From positions 1 through 64,000 of the forward strand of contig JASBTI010000043.1 of NCBI GenBank assembly GCA_030148505.1: a stretch of 64,000 bases of DNA. The letters run 5' to 3'. The notes under the pieces were generated by a model that saw only the letters and a list, made by a program, of their open reading frames with translations, did no database searches and had not been told where the DNA came from. This stretch comes from Rhodanobacter sp. (GTDB lineage: Bacteria; Pseudomonadota; Gammaproteobacteria; Xanthomonadales; Rhodanobacteraceae). A program made the position numbers and the translations under genes. Shown here piece by piece: positions 26,767 through 36,127 of this stretch (its first letter is position 1; each line of letters starts with the position of its first letter).

Positions 26767-28016
26767 AAGTCCTGTATCTGAATCTCGACCGGGGTATCCC
26801 CGTGCTCGGTGACAAAGGCGCTTCGGTGCATGTCAGGGAATTCATCACGGCTGCTGCGGAGCTCGGTCACGAGGTCGTCCTTGCCTGCACCACGCTTGGC
26901 CATGGCAATCCCGCACCTGCCGGACATATCGTCTGCCTCGAATACAACATTACCGACGCGGAACTCAAGGCTGAGTGCAGAGGCCTCGGCTTGCCGATCA
27001 CCGCGTTGTCCGATCTGGCATTGCGGCGCGAGGTCAGCCGGCTGGCTTATGACCGTACACTGCCGGCACGCGTGCTGGCACAGCTGTCGAACCTCGGCTT
27101 CAGACCCGAGCTGGTCTATGAGCGACATGCCTTGTTGCATCGCGCCGGCATCCACATTGCTAGGCGGCTCGGCATCCCGCGGCTGATCGAGGTCAACGCA
27201 CCTCTGGTCGACGAACAGCGGCGCTTTCGTGGCCTGAACCTGGAAAGCGAGGCGAAGCTTGCGCAAGCAGATTCGTATCGCAGTGCGAACACGATCATTG
27301 CCGTATCCGACGCGGTCGCCACGCATGTCGGTGAGATCCTTGGCAGCAAGCAGAGCGTGCACGTGCTACCCAACGGGGTCAATCTGGCGCGTTTCGGCAA
27401 ACATCGGGGGGGTGCCGAAATCCGCATGCAGCTGGGCATCGACAAGGAGCCGCTGCTTGGCTTTATTGGTAGCTTCAAACCCTGGCACGGCATGATGTTC
27501 CTGCTCGAGGTATTCCGTGCCTTGTTGGAGATCCGGCCCGAGATTCGGCTGGTCGCGGTAGGTGACGGGCCGGAGCTGGAGGCGGTTCGCAGCCGCGTGA
27601 GTGCATGGAAGCTGGAGGACAAGGTGATTCTGCCGGGGCGGGTGCCGCATGCGGATATCCCGGCGTGGCTCGATGCCCTGGACCTGAGCGTCGCACCCTA
27701 CCTGCCGCATGCCGATTTCTATTTTTCACCGCTCAAGATCATCGAGTCCATGGCAGCGGGCCGACCCGTGGTCGCGCCTCGCATCGGGCAGATTGCCGAC
27801 CTGATCGATGACCAGCGGACCGGGAGACTGTACTTGCCGGGTGATCCTGTCACCTGCGCAACAGCGCTGTTGGACCTGATCGACATCCCTAAACAACGGC
27901 AGCTGATGGGGTTGGCGGCCGAGCGCGACGCGGCCAAACACAGCTGGTCGCATGTGGTCGAGCAAGCGCTTTCCCTGATTCAGCGGCAAGCATTGGACCG
28001 CGCGGTGGCATCGTGA
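26763..28016 (+). CDS. Glycosyltransferase family 4
   Basis: A 417-residue GT-B enzyme. It begins MKVLYLNLDRGIPVLGDKGASVHVREF, a start typical of GT4 proteins, and the C-terminal domain has LLGFIGSFKPWHGMMFLLEVF, RLVAVGDGPELEAV and SPLKIIESMAAGRPVVAPRIGQIADLI (E-x7-like donor motif). It overlaps the upstream gene (ATGA) and the downstream ABC exporter (GTGA). This is the third transferase of the locus, so the glycan unit contains at least three linkages made here, unless some enzymes act elsewhere. Confidence 0.9.
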   Translation: MKVLYLNLDRGIPVLGDKGASVHVREFITAAAELGHEVVLACTTLGHGNPAPAGHIVCLEYNITDAELKAECRGLGLPITALSDLALRREVSRLAYDRTLPARVLAQLSNLGFRPELVYERHALLHRAGIHIARRLGIPRLIEVNAPLVDEQRRFRGLNLESEAKLAQADSYRSANTIIAVSDAVATHVGEILGSKQSVHVLPNGVNLARFGKHRGGAEIRMQLGIDKEPLLGFIGSFKPWHGMMFLLEVFRALLEIRPEIRLVAVGDGPELEAVRSRVSAWKLEDKVILPGRVPHADIPAWLDALDLSVAPYLPHADFYFSPLKIIESMAAGRPVVAPRIGQIADLIDDQRTGRLYLPGDPVTCATALLDLIDIPKQRQLMGLAAERDAAKHSWSHVVEQALSLIQRQALDRAVAS

Positions 28017-29830
28017 GCCGCCAGGGCAATCATTCGCACAACTGGTTGCGTGGCTATCTGCGAGCGGAGTGGCCGGCATTGTCCATCGGGTCGCTGGTGA
28101 TGGGCGGCCGGGCCGTGGTGTTGCTGCTGCTCCCGTGGCCGCTCAAGTACATCCTCGACAACGTCATCTTCGATCGCCCGCTGCCCGCCTGGTGGCATGT
28201 CGTACTGCCGCATTTTGCGCAACACGGCATGCCGCTGCTCAACCTTCTGGCGTTGGCCATGCTTGCTCTGGGAGTCATTGACGCCTCGTTGGTTTACCTG
28301 GGCAACCGGATCTTCCTCGATGCCGGGCAGCGCGTGGTATTTGCGATCCGTTCGGACCTGTTCGCGCACCTGCAGCGCCTGTCACTAGAGTTCCATCGCC
28401 GCCATCGCGGTGGCGAACTGATGTCGCGACTCAGTGGCGACGTGAAACAGCTGCAGGATTTCGTCGCCACGCTGGGCATTGATCTTCTGCCGCATGCGCT
28501 GACCATCGCCGGAATGGCCTGCGTGATGTTTCTGATCGACTGGCGCTATGCGTTGATCGCCCTCTCCATTGCGCCTGTGCTGTTCTTTATCGCCCGCTTC
28601 TATACCCGTCGCCTGAAGATGGCCGTGCGCAAGGTACGGGACTACGAGGGGACGCTCTGGGGCTTTACCCAGGAAATTCTCGCCGCCGTGCAAGTCGTTC
28701 AGGCGTTTTCGCGGGAGGCGCACGAGGATGACCGCTTCGGCAAATACGCGGGCAAGAGTCTCGCCGCGAGCATCCAGGCCAACAACGTGCAGGCGCGCTA
28801 CGGGCCGAGCATGAATATGGTCATCGCCATCGGTACCGGTGCGATCGTCTGGTATGGGGCGTCCCAGGTAATTCGCGGGGCCTTGACGCCGGGTGATCTG
28901 TTGGTCTTTCTGGCCTATCTGCGTGGTATCGCCACGCCCGCGCGGCAGTTGGCCAAGGCCGGCCGGGTGATCAGCCGGGCAGGCGTGGCGCTTGAACGGA
29001 TCGGTGAGTACCGGGCCGAAGCGCCTTCGGTGAAGGATCCGCCGGGGGCAGCAGTCCCTGCAGCAAGGGCGCAGCGACTCGAATTTGATGCCGTCGGCTT
29101 TGGTTACCGCAGCGGCGGAGCTATTTTGCACGACATCAGCTTCGTGCTCGAACCCGGCAAGACCGTTGCGCTGGTCGGCCCCACGGGTGCTGGCAAAAGC
29201 ACGATCGCCAGCCTGATCCCACGCTTCTACGACCCGACCGCAGGGACCGTGCTGCTTGACCACCAGGATCTTCGCACGCTGCCGTTGAGCTATCTGCGCA
29301 GGCAAGTGGCGATGGTGCTGCAGGAGCCGGCCCTGCTTCAGGCATCGATCTGGGAGAACATCGCCTACGGCCGTGTCGGCGCACGACGTTCGGATGCAAT
29401 TTCCGCCGCACGCGAGGTGGGTGTCGACCAGTTGGTTGAGCAGCTTCCCGAGGGTTACGACACGATGGTCAGCGAACGCGGGCTGAGCCTGTCGGGAGGA
29501 CAACGGCAATGCATCGCGCTTGCACGCGCGATGCTCTGCGACGCACCGATCGTGATTCTCGATGAGCCCAGCAGCAGCTTGGATGCCCGCACAGAAAGCG
29601 AATTGATGCTGGCCTTGTCACGTCTTGCTTCACGACGCGCGGCCTTGGTCATCGCGCATCGGCTTTCGACGGTGATGAATGCCGATCTCATCCTCGTGCT
29701 CGATCGTGGACGCATCGTGCAGCGCGGTTCCCATGCGGATCTACTCGCTGCCGGCGGTCTGTACGCCAACTTGTGGCAGGCCCTGCGCGATGACAGCACG
29801 TCCCCCAAACTGAGGATCGTTGCCCCATGA
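28013..29830 (+). CDS. ABC exporter half-transporter (MsbA-like)
   Basis: A 605-residue fused membrane/ATPase protein starting with GTG that overlaps the preceding stop. The membrane domain has about six helices (for example SLVMGGRAVVLLLLPWPL and LTIAGMACVMFLIDW). The ATPase has Walker A GPTGAGKST, signature LSGGQRQCIALARA, Walker B VILDEPSSSLD and the H-loop IAHRLST. It would function as a homodimer exporting a lipid-linked or small glycan made by the upstream transferases. The outer-membrane gene follows by overlap. Confidence 0.92.
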   Translation: MSRQGNHSHNWLRGYLRAEWPALSIGSLVMGGRAVVLLLLPWPLKYILDNVIFDRPLPAWWHVVLPHFAQHGMPLLNLLALAMLALGVIDASLVYLGNRIFLDAGQRVVFAIRSDLFAHLQRLSLEFHRRHRGGELMSRLSGDVKQLQDFVATLGIDLLPHALTIAGMACVMFLIDWRYALIALSIAPVLFFIARFYTRRLKMAVRKVRDYEGTLWGFTQEILAAVQVVQAFSREAHEDDRFGKYAGKSLAASIQANNVQARYGPSMNMVIAIGTGAIVWYGASQVIRGALTPGDLLVFLAYLRGIATPARQLAKAGRVISRAGVALERIGEYRAEAPSVKDPPGAAVPAARAQRLEFDAVGFGYRSGGAILHDISFVLEPGKTVALVGPTGAGKSTIASLIPRFYDPTAGTVLLDHQDLRTLPLSYLRRQVAMVLQEPALLQASIWENIAYGRVGARRSDAISAAREVGVDQLVEQLPEGYDTMVSERGLSLSGGQRQCIALARAMLCDAPIVILDEPSSSLDARTESELMLALSRLASRRAALVIAHRLSTVMNADLILVLDRGRIVQRGSHADLLAAGGLYANLWQALRDDSTSPKLRIVAP

Positions 29831-30684
29831 GTGCTGTCGCCAGCAAGGTTTCACGCAACACGAGGCTGTACATCTGCAGCGGTGTACTCGCGCTGTTATC
29901 GGTCAGCCCACGCGTGGCGCAAGCCGATCCGTGGATACCGGCGAAGGGGCATGGCGTGGTCAAGCCGATGCTGCGCTACTTCAGCGCAAACCATGCGTTT
30001 TCCAGTACCCGGTTCGGCTCCACCACGTATCCGTCGTCGCAGCAACGGGAGACGCAATTTCGCGTTACCGGGACTCAGGGCATCAGTGGTCGGCTGTCGA
30101 TCCAGTATGACCTGCGCGGCGGGGCTTCGCAGAAAACCCGCCATCATGCCGGCAAGGCCTTCACCCACCGCAGTTCCGGTCTGGAGGATCAGGAAATCGG
30201 GTTGAATTACGGGCTTCGGCAAAGCGCCTCATTCGCCGATTCGATCGCACTGAATGTCGTGGTCCCGACAGGTTCGACCACGCGGGTGCCGGCTCTGGGA
30301 GCAGGCAAGGCGGCGATCGAACCCGACTACCAGATTGGCACGAGTCATGGTCCGATGTTCGCCACCTTGCTTGTCGGTCCACGCATCTTCGTGGGGGGCG
30401 GTGCCATACAACTGCGAACTTCGGTCAGCCTCGGCTATCGCCTCTCACCGCGCTTTCGGCTGGGTGGCACCCTTTTCTATGTGCGTACCATTCACCGCCG
30501 CCAAGCGATAACCACGTACCCGGGCGAGATCTACAATCTGCTGCGCCTGGGAGTGAGGCTGGCGTACCGCCCCCAAGGGAACTTCCGTCAGTGGCGTCCC
30601 TTCCTCGCCTACGAAGACTCGGTCGCCGGCCAAGGCATCCATGCCGGAAAGCGCATCGTGCTCGGCCTCGCCGTGCGCTATTGA
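29827..30684 (+). CDS. Outer-membrane beta-barrel protein of the glycan locus
   Basis: A 285-residue protein with a signal peptide (cleavage near VAQA). The mature part has alternating strand patterns (GHGVVKPMLRYFSAN, SIALNVVVPTG, GGAIQLRTSVSLGYRLSPRFRLGGTLFYVRT, LLRLGVRLAYRP) and ends in LGLAVRY, an aromatic C-terminus expected for BAM substrates. It overlaps the ABC exporter by four bases and may serve the export route. I do not recognise a named family. Confidence 0.75.
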   Translation: MSAVASKVSRNTRLYICSGVLALLSVSPRVAQADPWIPAKGHGVVKPMLRYFSANHAFSSTRFGSTTYPSSQQRETQFRVTGTQGISGRLSIQYDLRGGASQKTRHHAGKAFTHRSSGLEDQEIGLNYGLRQSASFADSIALNVVVPTGSTTRVPALGAGKAAIEPDYQIGTSHGPMFATLLVGPRIFVGGGAIQLRTSVSLGYRLSPRFRLGGTLFYVRTIHRRQAITTYPGEIYNLLRLGVRLAYRPQGNFRQWRPFLAYEDSVAGQGIHAGKRIVLGLAVRY

Positions 30685-30685
30685 G

Positions 30686-31321
30686 ATGCCCTCATCCCTG
30701 TCCATGCTGCTGGTTCGCCATGGTCACACGGCATGGAGTCGCAGTGGGCGGTACCAGGGCCGCAGCGATTTGCCGTTGCTTCCGGAGGGCAGGGCACAGG
30801 CGAGCCAACTCGGTCAGCGCTTGAAGGGGCGAGGCGTATCCCACGTATTTGCAAGCCCGTTGCTTCGCGCTGCGCAGACAGCGCAGATCATCGCCGAGGT
30901 GCTGGGGCTAGGTGTGCCCATTCTCGATACCCGACTCGCCGAGATCGCCTACGGACAATGGGAAGGCCTGACGCAAGCGGAAATCCGCCGGCGCTGGCCG
31001 GATCAACTGCGACAGTGGAAACGCTTTCCTGACGGTGCGGCAGCACCCGGCGGCGAAAGCCTCGGTGAGCTTCGCGAACGCCTGAATCACTTTCTCACCG
31101 AGCCACCGTGGTCTGCTCCGATGGAGGGCACAGTGTTGCTTGTCAGTCATCTTGGGCCGATCCGCCTTGCGCTGTTGCAGGCGGCGCGGCAACCGCTATC
31201 CATGTTTCGGCAGCTCCCCGTCCCGATCGCCTCGGTGCATCGCCTAATGCTTTGCTGTGAGGCGAATAACTTCCGCTTGTCCACGACATCTCAGGAGCAA
31301 GAGTCATGCGCATTGCAATGA
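30686..31321 (+). CDS. Histidine phosphatase family protein
   Basis: A 211-residue phosphoglycerate-mutase-fold phosphatase with the catalytic RHG motif (LLVRHGHTAWS), the second arginine in FASPLLRAAQTA, a Glu in RLAEIAYGQWEG and the second His in VLLVSHLGPIRL. The pattern is nearest to CobC/GpmB-like phosphatases. Within the locus it may dephosphorylate a sugar-phosphate or lipid-phosphate intermediate. It starts 2 bases after the previous stop region and its end overlaps the UDP-glucose dehydrogenase start by 16 bases. Confidence 0.88.
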   Translation: MPSSLSMLLVRHGHTAWSRSGRYQGRSDLPLLPEGRAQASQLGQRLKGRGVSHVFASPLLRAAQTAQIIAEVLGLGVPILDTRLAEIAYGQWEGLTQAEIRRRWPDQLRQWKRFPDGAAAPGGESLGELRERLNHFLTEPPWSAPMEGTVLLVSHLGPIRLALLQAARQPLSMFRQLPVPIASVHRLMLCCEANNFRLSTTSQEQESCALQ

Positions 31322-32688
31322 TTGGTGGTGGCTACGTCGGCCTCGTCTCGGGTGCCTGCCTCGCTGATATCGGACACGAGGTATGCGTCACCGAAACCGA
31401 CACCCGACGCTTCACTGCCCTTTGCGAGGGAAAAATGCCGATCTACGAACCGGGCCTTGAGGTGATCGTTGAAAGAAACACCAAGCTGGGTCGACTGCGC
31501 TTCAATAATCATCTCGAGGGCGAGCTGAGGGACGTCGATGCGGTATTTCTCGCCGTGGGAACGCCCTCCCGTCGCGGCGACGGCCATGCCGATCTCACCT
31601 ATGTCTTCCGGGCGGCGGAACAGATTGCCGAGGTATTGACGCGGTCGACTGTCTTGGTGACCAAGTCCACCGTGCCCGTCGGCACCGGACGCAAGCTGGT
31701 CGCGCGCATGGCCGAGCTGCGGCCCGACCTTCGCATCGACATCGCCTCCAACCCCGAGTTCCTCCGTGAGGGCAGTGCGATCGAAGACTTCATGCGGCCC
31801 GATCGCGTGGTGATTGGCTCGGACAGCGCGCACGCCCGCGACGTGTTGAACCGCATCTACGGTGCGCTGAACCTTCCGGACGACTCGCTGCTGTTCACCG
31901 GCATCGAAAGTGCTGAGCTCATCAAGTACGCCGCCAATGCATTTCTTGCCTTGAAAATAAGCTTCATCAACGAAATCGCCGATCTCTGCGAGAAAGTGGG
32001 TGCCGATGTGCAGCACGTCGCCCACGGTATCGGCCTCGACCAGCGGATCGGCCCGAAATTTCTTACCCCCGGCCCTGGCTACGGTGGATCATGTTTTCCC
32101 AAGGATACGCAGGCCTTGATGCGTATTGCGCAGGAGGCCGGAGCACCACTGCGACTCGTGGAGACGGTGGTAAGCGTCAACGATGCACGCAAAGCCGGCA
32201 TGGCCGGCCGGATCATCGCCCACTGTGAAGGATCGGTGCGCGGCAAGCGGATCGCGGTACTCGGGCTCACCTTCAAGCCGGAAACCGATGACATGCGCGA
32301 TGCACCCTCGATCAGCATCGTGCATCGACTGATTGCCGAGGGCGCGCAGGTACGGGCGTTTGATCCCGTCGGCGCGGAGCAGGCAGCCATGTTGCTGCCG
32401 GAAACCGTGTGCTACGGCGCAGACATCGCCGAGACGGTTGCGGACGCCGATGTCCTGGTGATCGTCACCGAGTGGGATGCCTTTCGCGCCATCCCGGCAG
32501 AATGGTTACGCAGCACCATGCGGGGAACAGTCGTCGTGGATCTGCGCAATATCTTCGACAAGGCCGCCATGCTGGCTGCAGGGTTTACCTATCACTCGAT
32601 CGGCCGGGCTGCCGGTTATCCGGCCGTACTTACCAAGGCACCGGCTCAGGCAGGCTACCGAGAGCCTCTGGCACTCGCCGCTCATTGA
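31306..32688 (+). CDS. ugd: UDP-glucose 6-dehydrogenase
   Basis: A 460-residue enzyme that oxidises UDP-glucose to UDP-glucuronate with two NAD. The N-terminal Rossmann loop is IGGGYVGLVSGACLAD, the catalytic cysteine is in GYGGSCFPKDT, and GLTFKPETDDMRDAPS marks the C-terminal domain. Length is typical. Its presence implies that the polymer made by this locus contains glucuronic acid or a derived sugar. A CAGGAG ribosome binding site precedes the start even though it lies inside the phosphatase gene. Confidence 0.95.
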   Translation: MRIAMIGGGYVGLVSGACLADIGHEVCVTETDTRRFTALCEGKMPIYEPGLEVIVERNTKLGRLRFNNHLEGELRDVDAVFLAVGTPSRRGDGHADLTYVFRAAEQIAEVLTRSTVLVTKSTVPVGTGRKLVARMAELRPDLRIDIASNPEFLREGSAIEDFMRPDRVVIGSDSAHARDVLNRIYGALNLPDDSLLFTGIESAELIKYAANAFLALKISFINEIADLCEKVGADVQHVAHGIGLDQRIGPKFLTPGPGYGGSCFPKDTQALMRIAQEAGAPLRLVETVVSVNDARKAGMAGRIIAHCEGSVRGKRIAVLGLTFKPETDDMRDAPSISIVHRLIAEGAQVRAFDPVGAEQAAMLLPETVCYGADIAETVADADVLVIVTEWDAFRAIPAEWLRSTMRGTVVVDLRNIFDKAAMLAAGFTYHSIGRAAGYPAVLTKAPAQAGYREPLALAAH

Positions 32689-32948
32689 TGCCGTGTCCCC
32701 CAAGGCGGCCAGGGCTATCGATAACCTGCAGGCATGCGAGACGCCTGGCGGAGCGGGCGAACTGACCGAAGGTGTCTACCCGCTACACTGGCCGTCCCCA
32801 TGGCGGCGATCGGCCCGCAAGGGCGGATAGTCCCAAGGTAACGCACGGGTATGGGTTTCGAACGGTACTGAGCATCAGTGGGCGGGGGTGATATGAGCTC
32901 CGGTTGCAGCATATTGAGCTATCCGGCATTTGCCGGCATGCGTTACCC

Positions 32949-34715
32949 ATGACAACGCGCTCGGCGTTGTTGCGCGCCTTTTCCGGAATGATCCTCGGAT
33001 CGGTCCTGGTCATGACTGCCTTGTCGTTTTTCAACTTCCGCCGCGCGATGCAATCGGAGATTGCCGACAACCTGCAATTCAGCGCCGGCGCAGTCAAGGA
33101 GCGCATTAACACCTTTCTCTTTACTCAGATGGAAAACATGCGGGTCTGGCGCATGCTGCAAGTGATGCAGGATATCCGGGTCAACGACGTCGACAAGCGC
33201 ATTTCAAACACTCTTGTCGAGTTGCGGGTAGGTCAGGAAAATCTTTACAAGGCACTGATATGCGCAAACGACACCGGACGCGTGGTCGCTGCAAGCAATC
33301 CCTCACTCATCGGTAAAACCATGCCCTCACTGAGTGACTGGCAAAAGATGCCTGGCCAGAAACTGAAGGACATTTCCATTGCGCCCCTGTTCCGAAACAA
33401 TCGGGAGGCGGTGGTGTTACGCACGATGATTCCCGACGCCTTCGGCCAGGGGGATATCGGCAGCTTGTACGTCCTTGTGGATTGGCACGCGATACAGCAC
33501 TTGCTCGACCAGGCGGTCGCTGGCGGACCCCGCAGCCTGTTGCTGCTGGATGCACAGGGGCACGTCATCGCCGCATCGAAGGCATTGCGTCACCGCTTGC
33601 ATATCCCGCAGCTTCAGCTCAAGCACTGGATACTGCCTGACACGGGGGCTATTTCGTATATCCATGATGGCACCGTGTTGGGCTACGACTCGCTGCTAGT
33701 CGGCGCGGCCAGTTCGAGCCGGGGTGAGCACTTCAATGGCCTCGGCTGGCATCTGCTGATGGTCGAACCGACCAGCGTCGCGTTTCGTCCTGTATGGCAT
33801 CTGATGTGGGGCATGCTGGTACTGCTGTTGCTGACCTTGGTGCTTGGGTTCTGGATTTCGTCACGGCTCGCGGAACGAATATCCCGGCCCCTCGTCGACC
33901 TGACCGAGTTCACACGGCGCTTTCGTCAGGGCGAAGAATCGCTACCGGCGGTGCCATCCACGACGATCTCCGAGGTCGAGGAACTTTTTCGCGCCTATAT
34001 CGAGATGATCGGTGCGCTTGACCGGTCGCGCGAGCAGATCGTTCGTGCCGGCAAGCTGGCCGTGGTGGGTGAGATGGCAGCGGTGATGGCGCATGAGATT
34101 CGCACACCGATGAGCATCGTGCGCAGTTCAGCGCAATTGCTCGAACGCCAACCGATCCGTAGCGAAACCGAGGAGGAGCTGATCGGCTTTATTCTCAGTG
34201 AGACGGAAAGACTCGATCGGCTGGTGACGATGTTGCTGGAGTGCGCGCGGCCGAAGTCGCCGGATATGCGCCCACACGACTTGCACGCCATCATCGACAA
34301 CGTTCTCAGCCTGGTCGCATCACACGCCGAAAAGGCCGATGTACACATTGAGCGTGATCTGGAAGTACAACCGGTGATCTTCGATTGCGATCCTGAGCAA
34401 ATGATGCAGGTCCTGCTGAATCTGGTGCTCAATGCGCTGAGTTTCGCTCCCCGCGGAGGGCGGGTCGCGGTAAGCACGTATCTTGAATCGGGCGCCCTGT
34501 GGGTCAGCGTTGCCGATGACGGTCCCGGCGTTCCGACATCGATACGCGAGCGCGTATTCGACCCCTTCTTCAGTCGTCGTCAGGGCGGCATCGGCCTTGG
34601 TCTGACTATCGTGCAGCAGATCGTGCAGGCGCATGGCGGTGAGATCCGGGTGACGGACAGTCCGTGGGGCGGCGCAGCCTTCAATATGCACTTCGGCAAG
34701 AATTCCGATCGGTGA
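32949..34715 (+). CDS. Sensor histidine kinase
   Basis: A 588-residue inner-membrane kinase: membrane helix 1 (about residues 10-28), a large periplasmic sensing domain (about 29-280, probably Cache-like), membrane helix 2 (WGMLVLLLLTLVLGFWI), HAMP, then HisKA with AVMAHEIRTPMS (phospho-acceptor His382) and the ATPase with NLVLNALSFAP, DDGPGVP and GIGLGLTIV. It is directly followed by its NtrC-type regulator. The start at MTTRSALLRAF puts the signal-anchor at the N-terminus; an ATG 15 codons earlier is in frame. About 260 bases separate it from ugd, so it may have its own promoter. Confidence 0.93.
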   Translation: MTTRSALLRAFSGMILGSVLVMTALSFFNFRRAMQSEIADNLQFSAGAVKERINTFLFTQMENMRVWRMLQVMQDIRVNDVDKRISNTLVELRVGQENLYKALICANDTGRVVAASNPSLIGKTMPSLSDWQKMPGQKLKDISIAPLFRNNREAVVLRTMIPDAFGQGDIGSLYVLVDWHAIQHLLDQAVAGGPRSLLLLDAQGHVIAASKALRHRLHIPQLQLKHWILPDTGAISYIHDGTVLGYDSLLVGAASSSRGEHFNGLGWHLLMVEPTSVAFRPVWHLMWGMLVLLLLTLVLGFWISSRLAERISRPLVDLTEFTRRFRQGEESLPAVPSTTISEVEELFRAYIEMIGALDRSREQIVRAGKLAVVGEMAAVMAHEIRTPMSIVRSSAQLLERQPIRSETEEELIGFILSETERLDRLVTMLLECARPKSPDMRPHDLHAIIDNVLSLVASHAEKADVHIERDLEVQPVIFDCDPEQMMQVLLNLVLNALSFAPRGGRVAVSTYLESGALWVSVADDGPGVPTSIRERVFDPFFSRRQGGIGLGLTIVQQIVQAHGGEIRVTDSPWGGAAFNMHFGKNSDR

Positions 34716-34716
34716 G

Positions 34717-36099
34717 ATGCACATGAAACGAATGCTGGTGGTTGATGACGAAGCCAAGATGCGCAAGCTCCTGGAGATCGCGCTTCGCAGCATGGGTCAT
34801 GAGGTGGTCCAGGCGAGTGACGGGGTAGAGGCGCTGGCCGCCCTCGAGAAGACCCACTTTGACCTCGTGCTGACCGACCTGCGGATGCCGCGCATGGATG
34901 GCACGAAGCTGCTGCGAGAGCTTCGTGCCCGCGGGGAAGATGTTCCCGTCATCGTGCTTACCGCCTACGGGACCATCGACAGTGCGGTGGAGGCGATGAG
35001 GCTCGGTGCGTCGGATTACATCATCCGTCCCTTCGAGATCGAAACCATCGAGCTTGCGGTAACACGCACGCTCGCAGTGGGTGTAGTGCAGCTGGAAAAC
35101 CGCTTTCTGCGCGAGGAGATGAACAAGGGATGGGGTGAATTCATCGGAACCAGCGATAAGATGCAGGCGTTGTATGCGCTGGTGCAGCAAGTGGCACCGG
35201 CGCGCAGCAACGTTTTCATCGCCGGCGAGACCGGCACGGGCAAGGAGCTGGTCGCGCGAGCGCTACACCACGCCTCGGGGCGCAGTGGACTGTTTGTGCC
35301 GATCAACTGCGCTGCGATACCCGGCGACTTGCTTGAGAGCGAGTTGTTCGGACATGAGCAGGGTGCCTTCACCGGCGCCACCCGGGGACGCGTCGGAAAA
35401 TGCGAGCTGGCCAGCGGCGGTACGATTTTCCTGGACGAAATTACCGAGATGCCTCTTGCTCTGCAGTCCAAGCTGCTGCGGGTCGTGCAGGAAGGAACCA
35501 TCGAACGTCTGGGTGCCAATGCAATCATGCCGGTCGATCTTCGGATCGTGGCGGCAACCAACGCGGACCCACAACAGGCGGTGGAGGCGGGACGGCTGCG
35601 CCAGGACCTGTTTTTTCGCCTCAACGTGGTACGCATCGACGTGCCCCCGCTGCGTGAACGCCGGGGCGATATTGCGCTGCTCGCCGAGCACTTTCTGGTC
35701 AAATACGCCGCCGAACTCGGCAAGGCGATTCCGCACTTGACGCCGCAGGCGTTGCAGCAACTCGAGTCGCATGCATGGCCGGGCAATGTCCGGGAACTTG
35801 AAAATCTGATGGAGCGCGCCATCGTGCTCAGTCAGGGACAGGCGATCTCGCCGCAGCACTTTCCGCAAAGCATGGGACTGGACAAGCATGCCGCGACGAT
35901 GCATGCGCAGCATGACAGTGCACAGGGTGATCCGCTCGCGGACAATGTGATGCCGTTGAAAACGTGTGTCGAGGCTCTCGAAAAAAAGCTTATCGAAGCG
36001 GCGTTGGCCCACAGTGAAAATAACAAGGCTGCCGCCGCCCGTCTGCTTGAAATCAGTGAACGGACACTCTGGTACAAGATCAAGCACTACGCGTTATGA
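34717..36099 (+). CDS. Sigma-54-dependent NtrC-family response regulator
   Basis: A 460-residue regulator. The receiver domain (1 to about 120) has the phospho-acceptor Asp54 in LTDLRMPRMDG. The AAA+ domain has Walker A GETGTGKE, the sigma-54 contact loop GAFTGA, FLDEITEMPL, and R-finger region RLRQDLFFRLNV. A C-terminal Fis-type HTH (AAAARLLEISERTLWYKIK) follows. Because the first glycosyltransferase has a -24/-12 promoter with two palindromes, this protein is the likely activator. It follows the kinase stop after one base. Confidence 0.95.
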   Translation: MHMKRMLVVDDEAKMRKLLEIALRSMGHEVVQASDGVEALAALEKTHFDLVLTDLRMPRMDGTKLLRELRARGEDVPVIVLTAYGTIDSAVEAMRLGASDYIIRPFEIETIELAVTRTLAVGVVQLENRFLREEMNKGWGEFIGTSDKMQALYALVQQVAPARSNVFIAGETGTGKELVARALHHASGRSGLFVPINCAAIPGDLLESELFGHEQGAFTGATRGRVGKCELASGGTIFLDEITEMPLALQSKLLRVVQEGTIERLGANAIMPVDLRIVAATNADPQQAVEAGRLRQDLFFRLNVVRIDVPPLRERRGDIALLAEHFLVKYAAELGKAIPHLTPQALQQLESHAWPGNVRELENLMERAIVLSQGQAISPQHFPQSMGLDKHAATMHAQHDSAQGDPLADNVMPLKTCVEALEKKLIEAALAHSENNKAAAARLLEISERTLWYKIKHYAL

Positions 36100-36127
36100 C
36101 CTTGGCCATACTACCGGGCGAAAATGC

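Noticed and set aside
32689-32948. A sigma-54 promoter before the histidine kinase (a TTGCA sequence near 32905)
   Set aside because: The -24 GG element is absent at the required distance.
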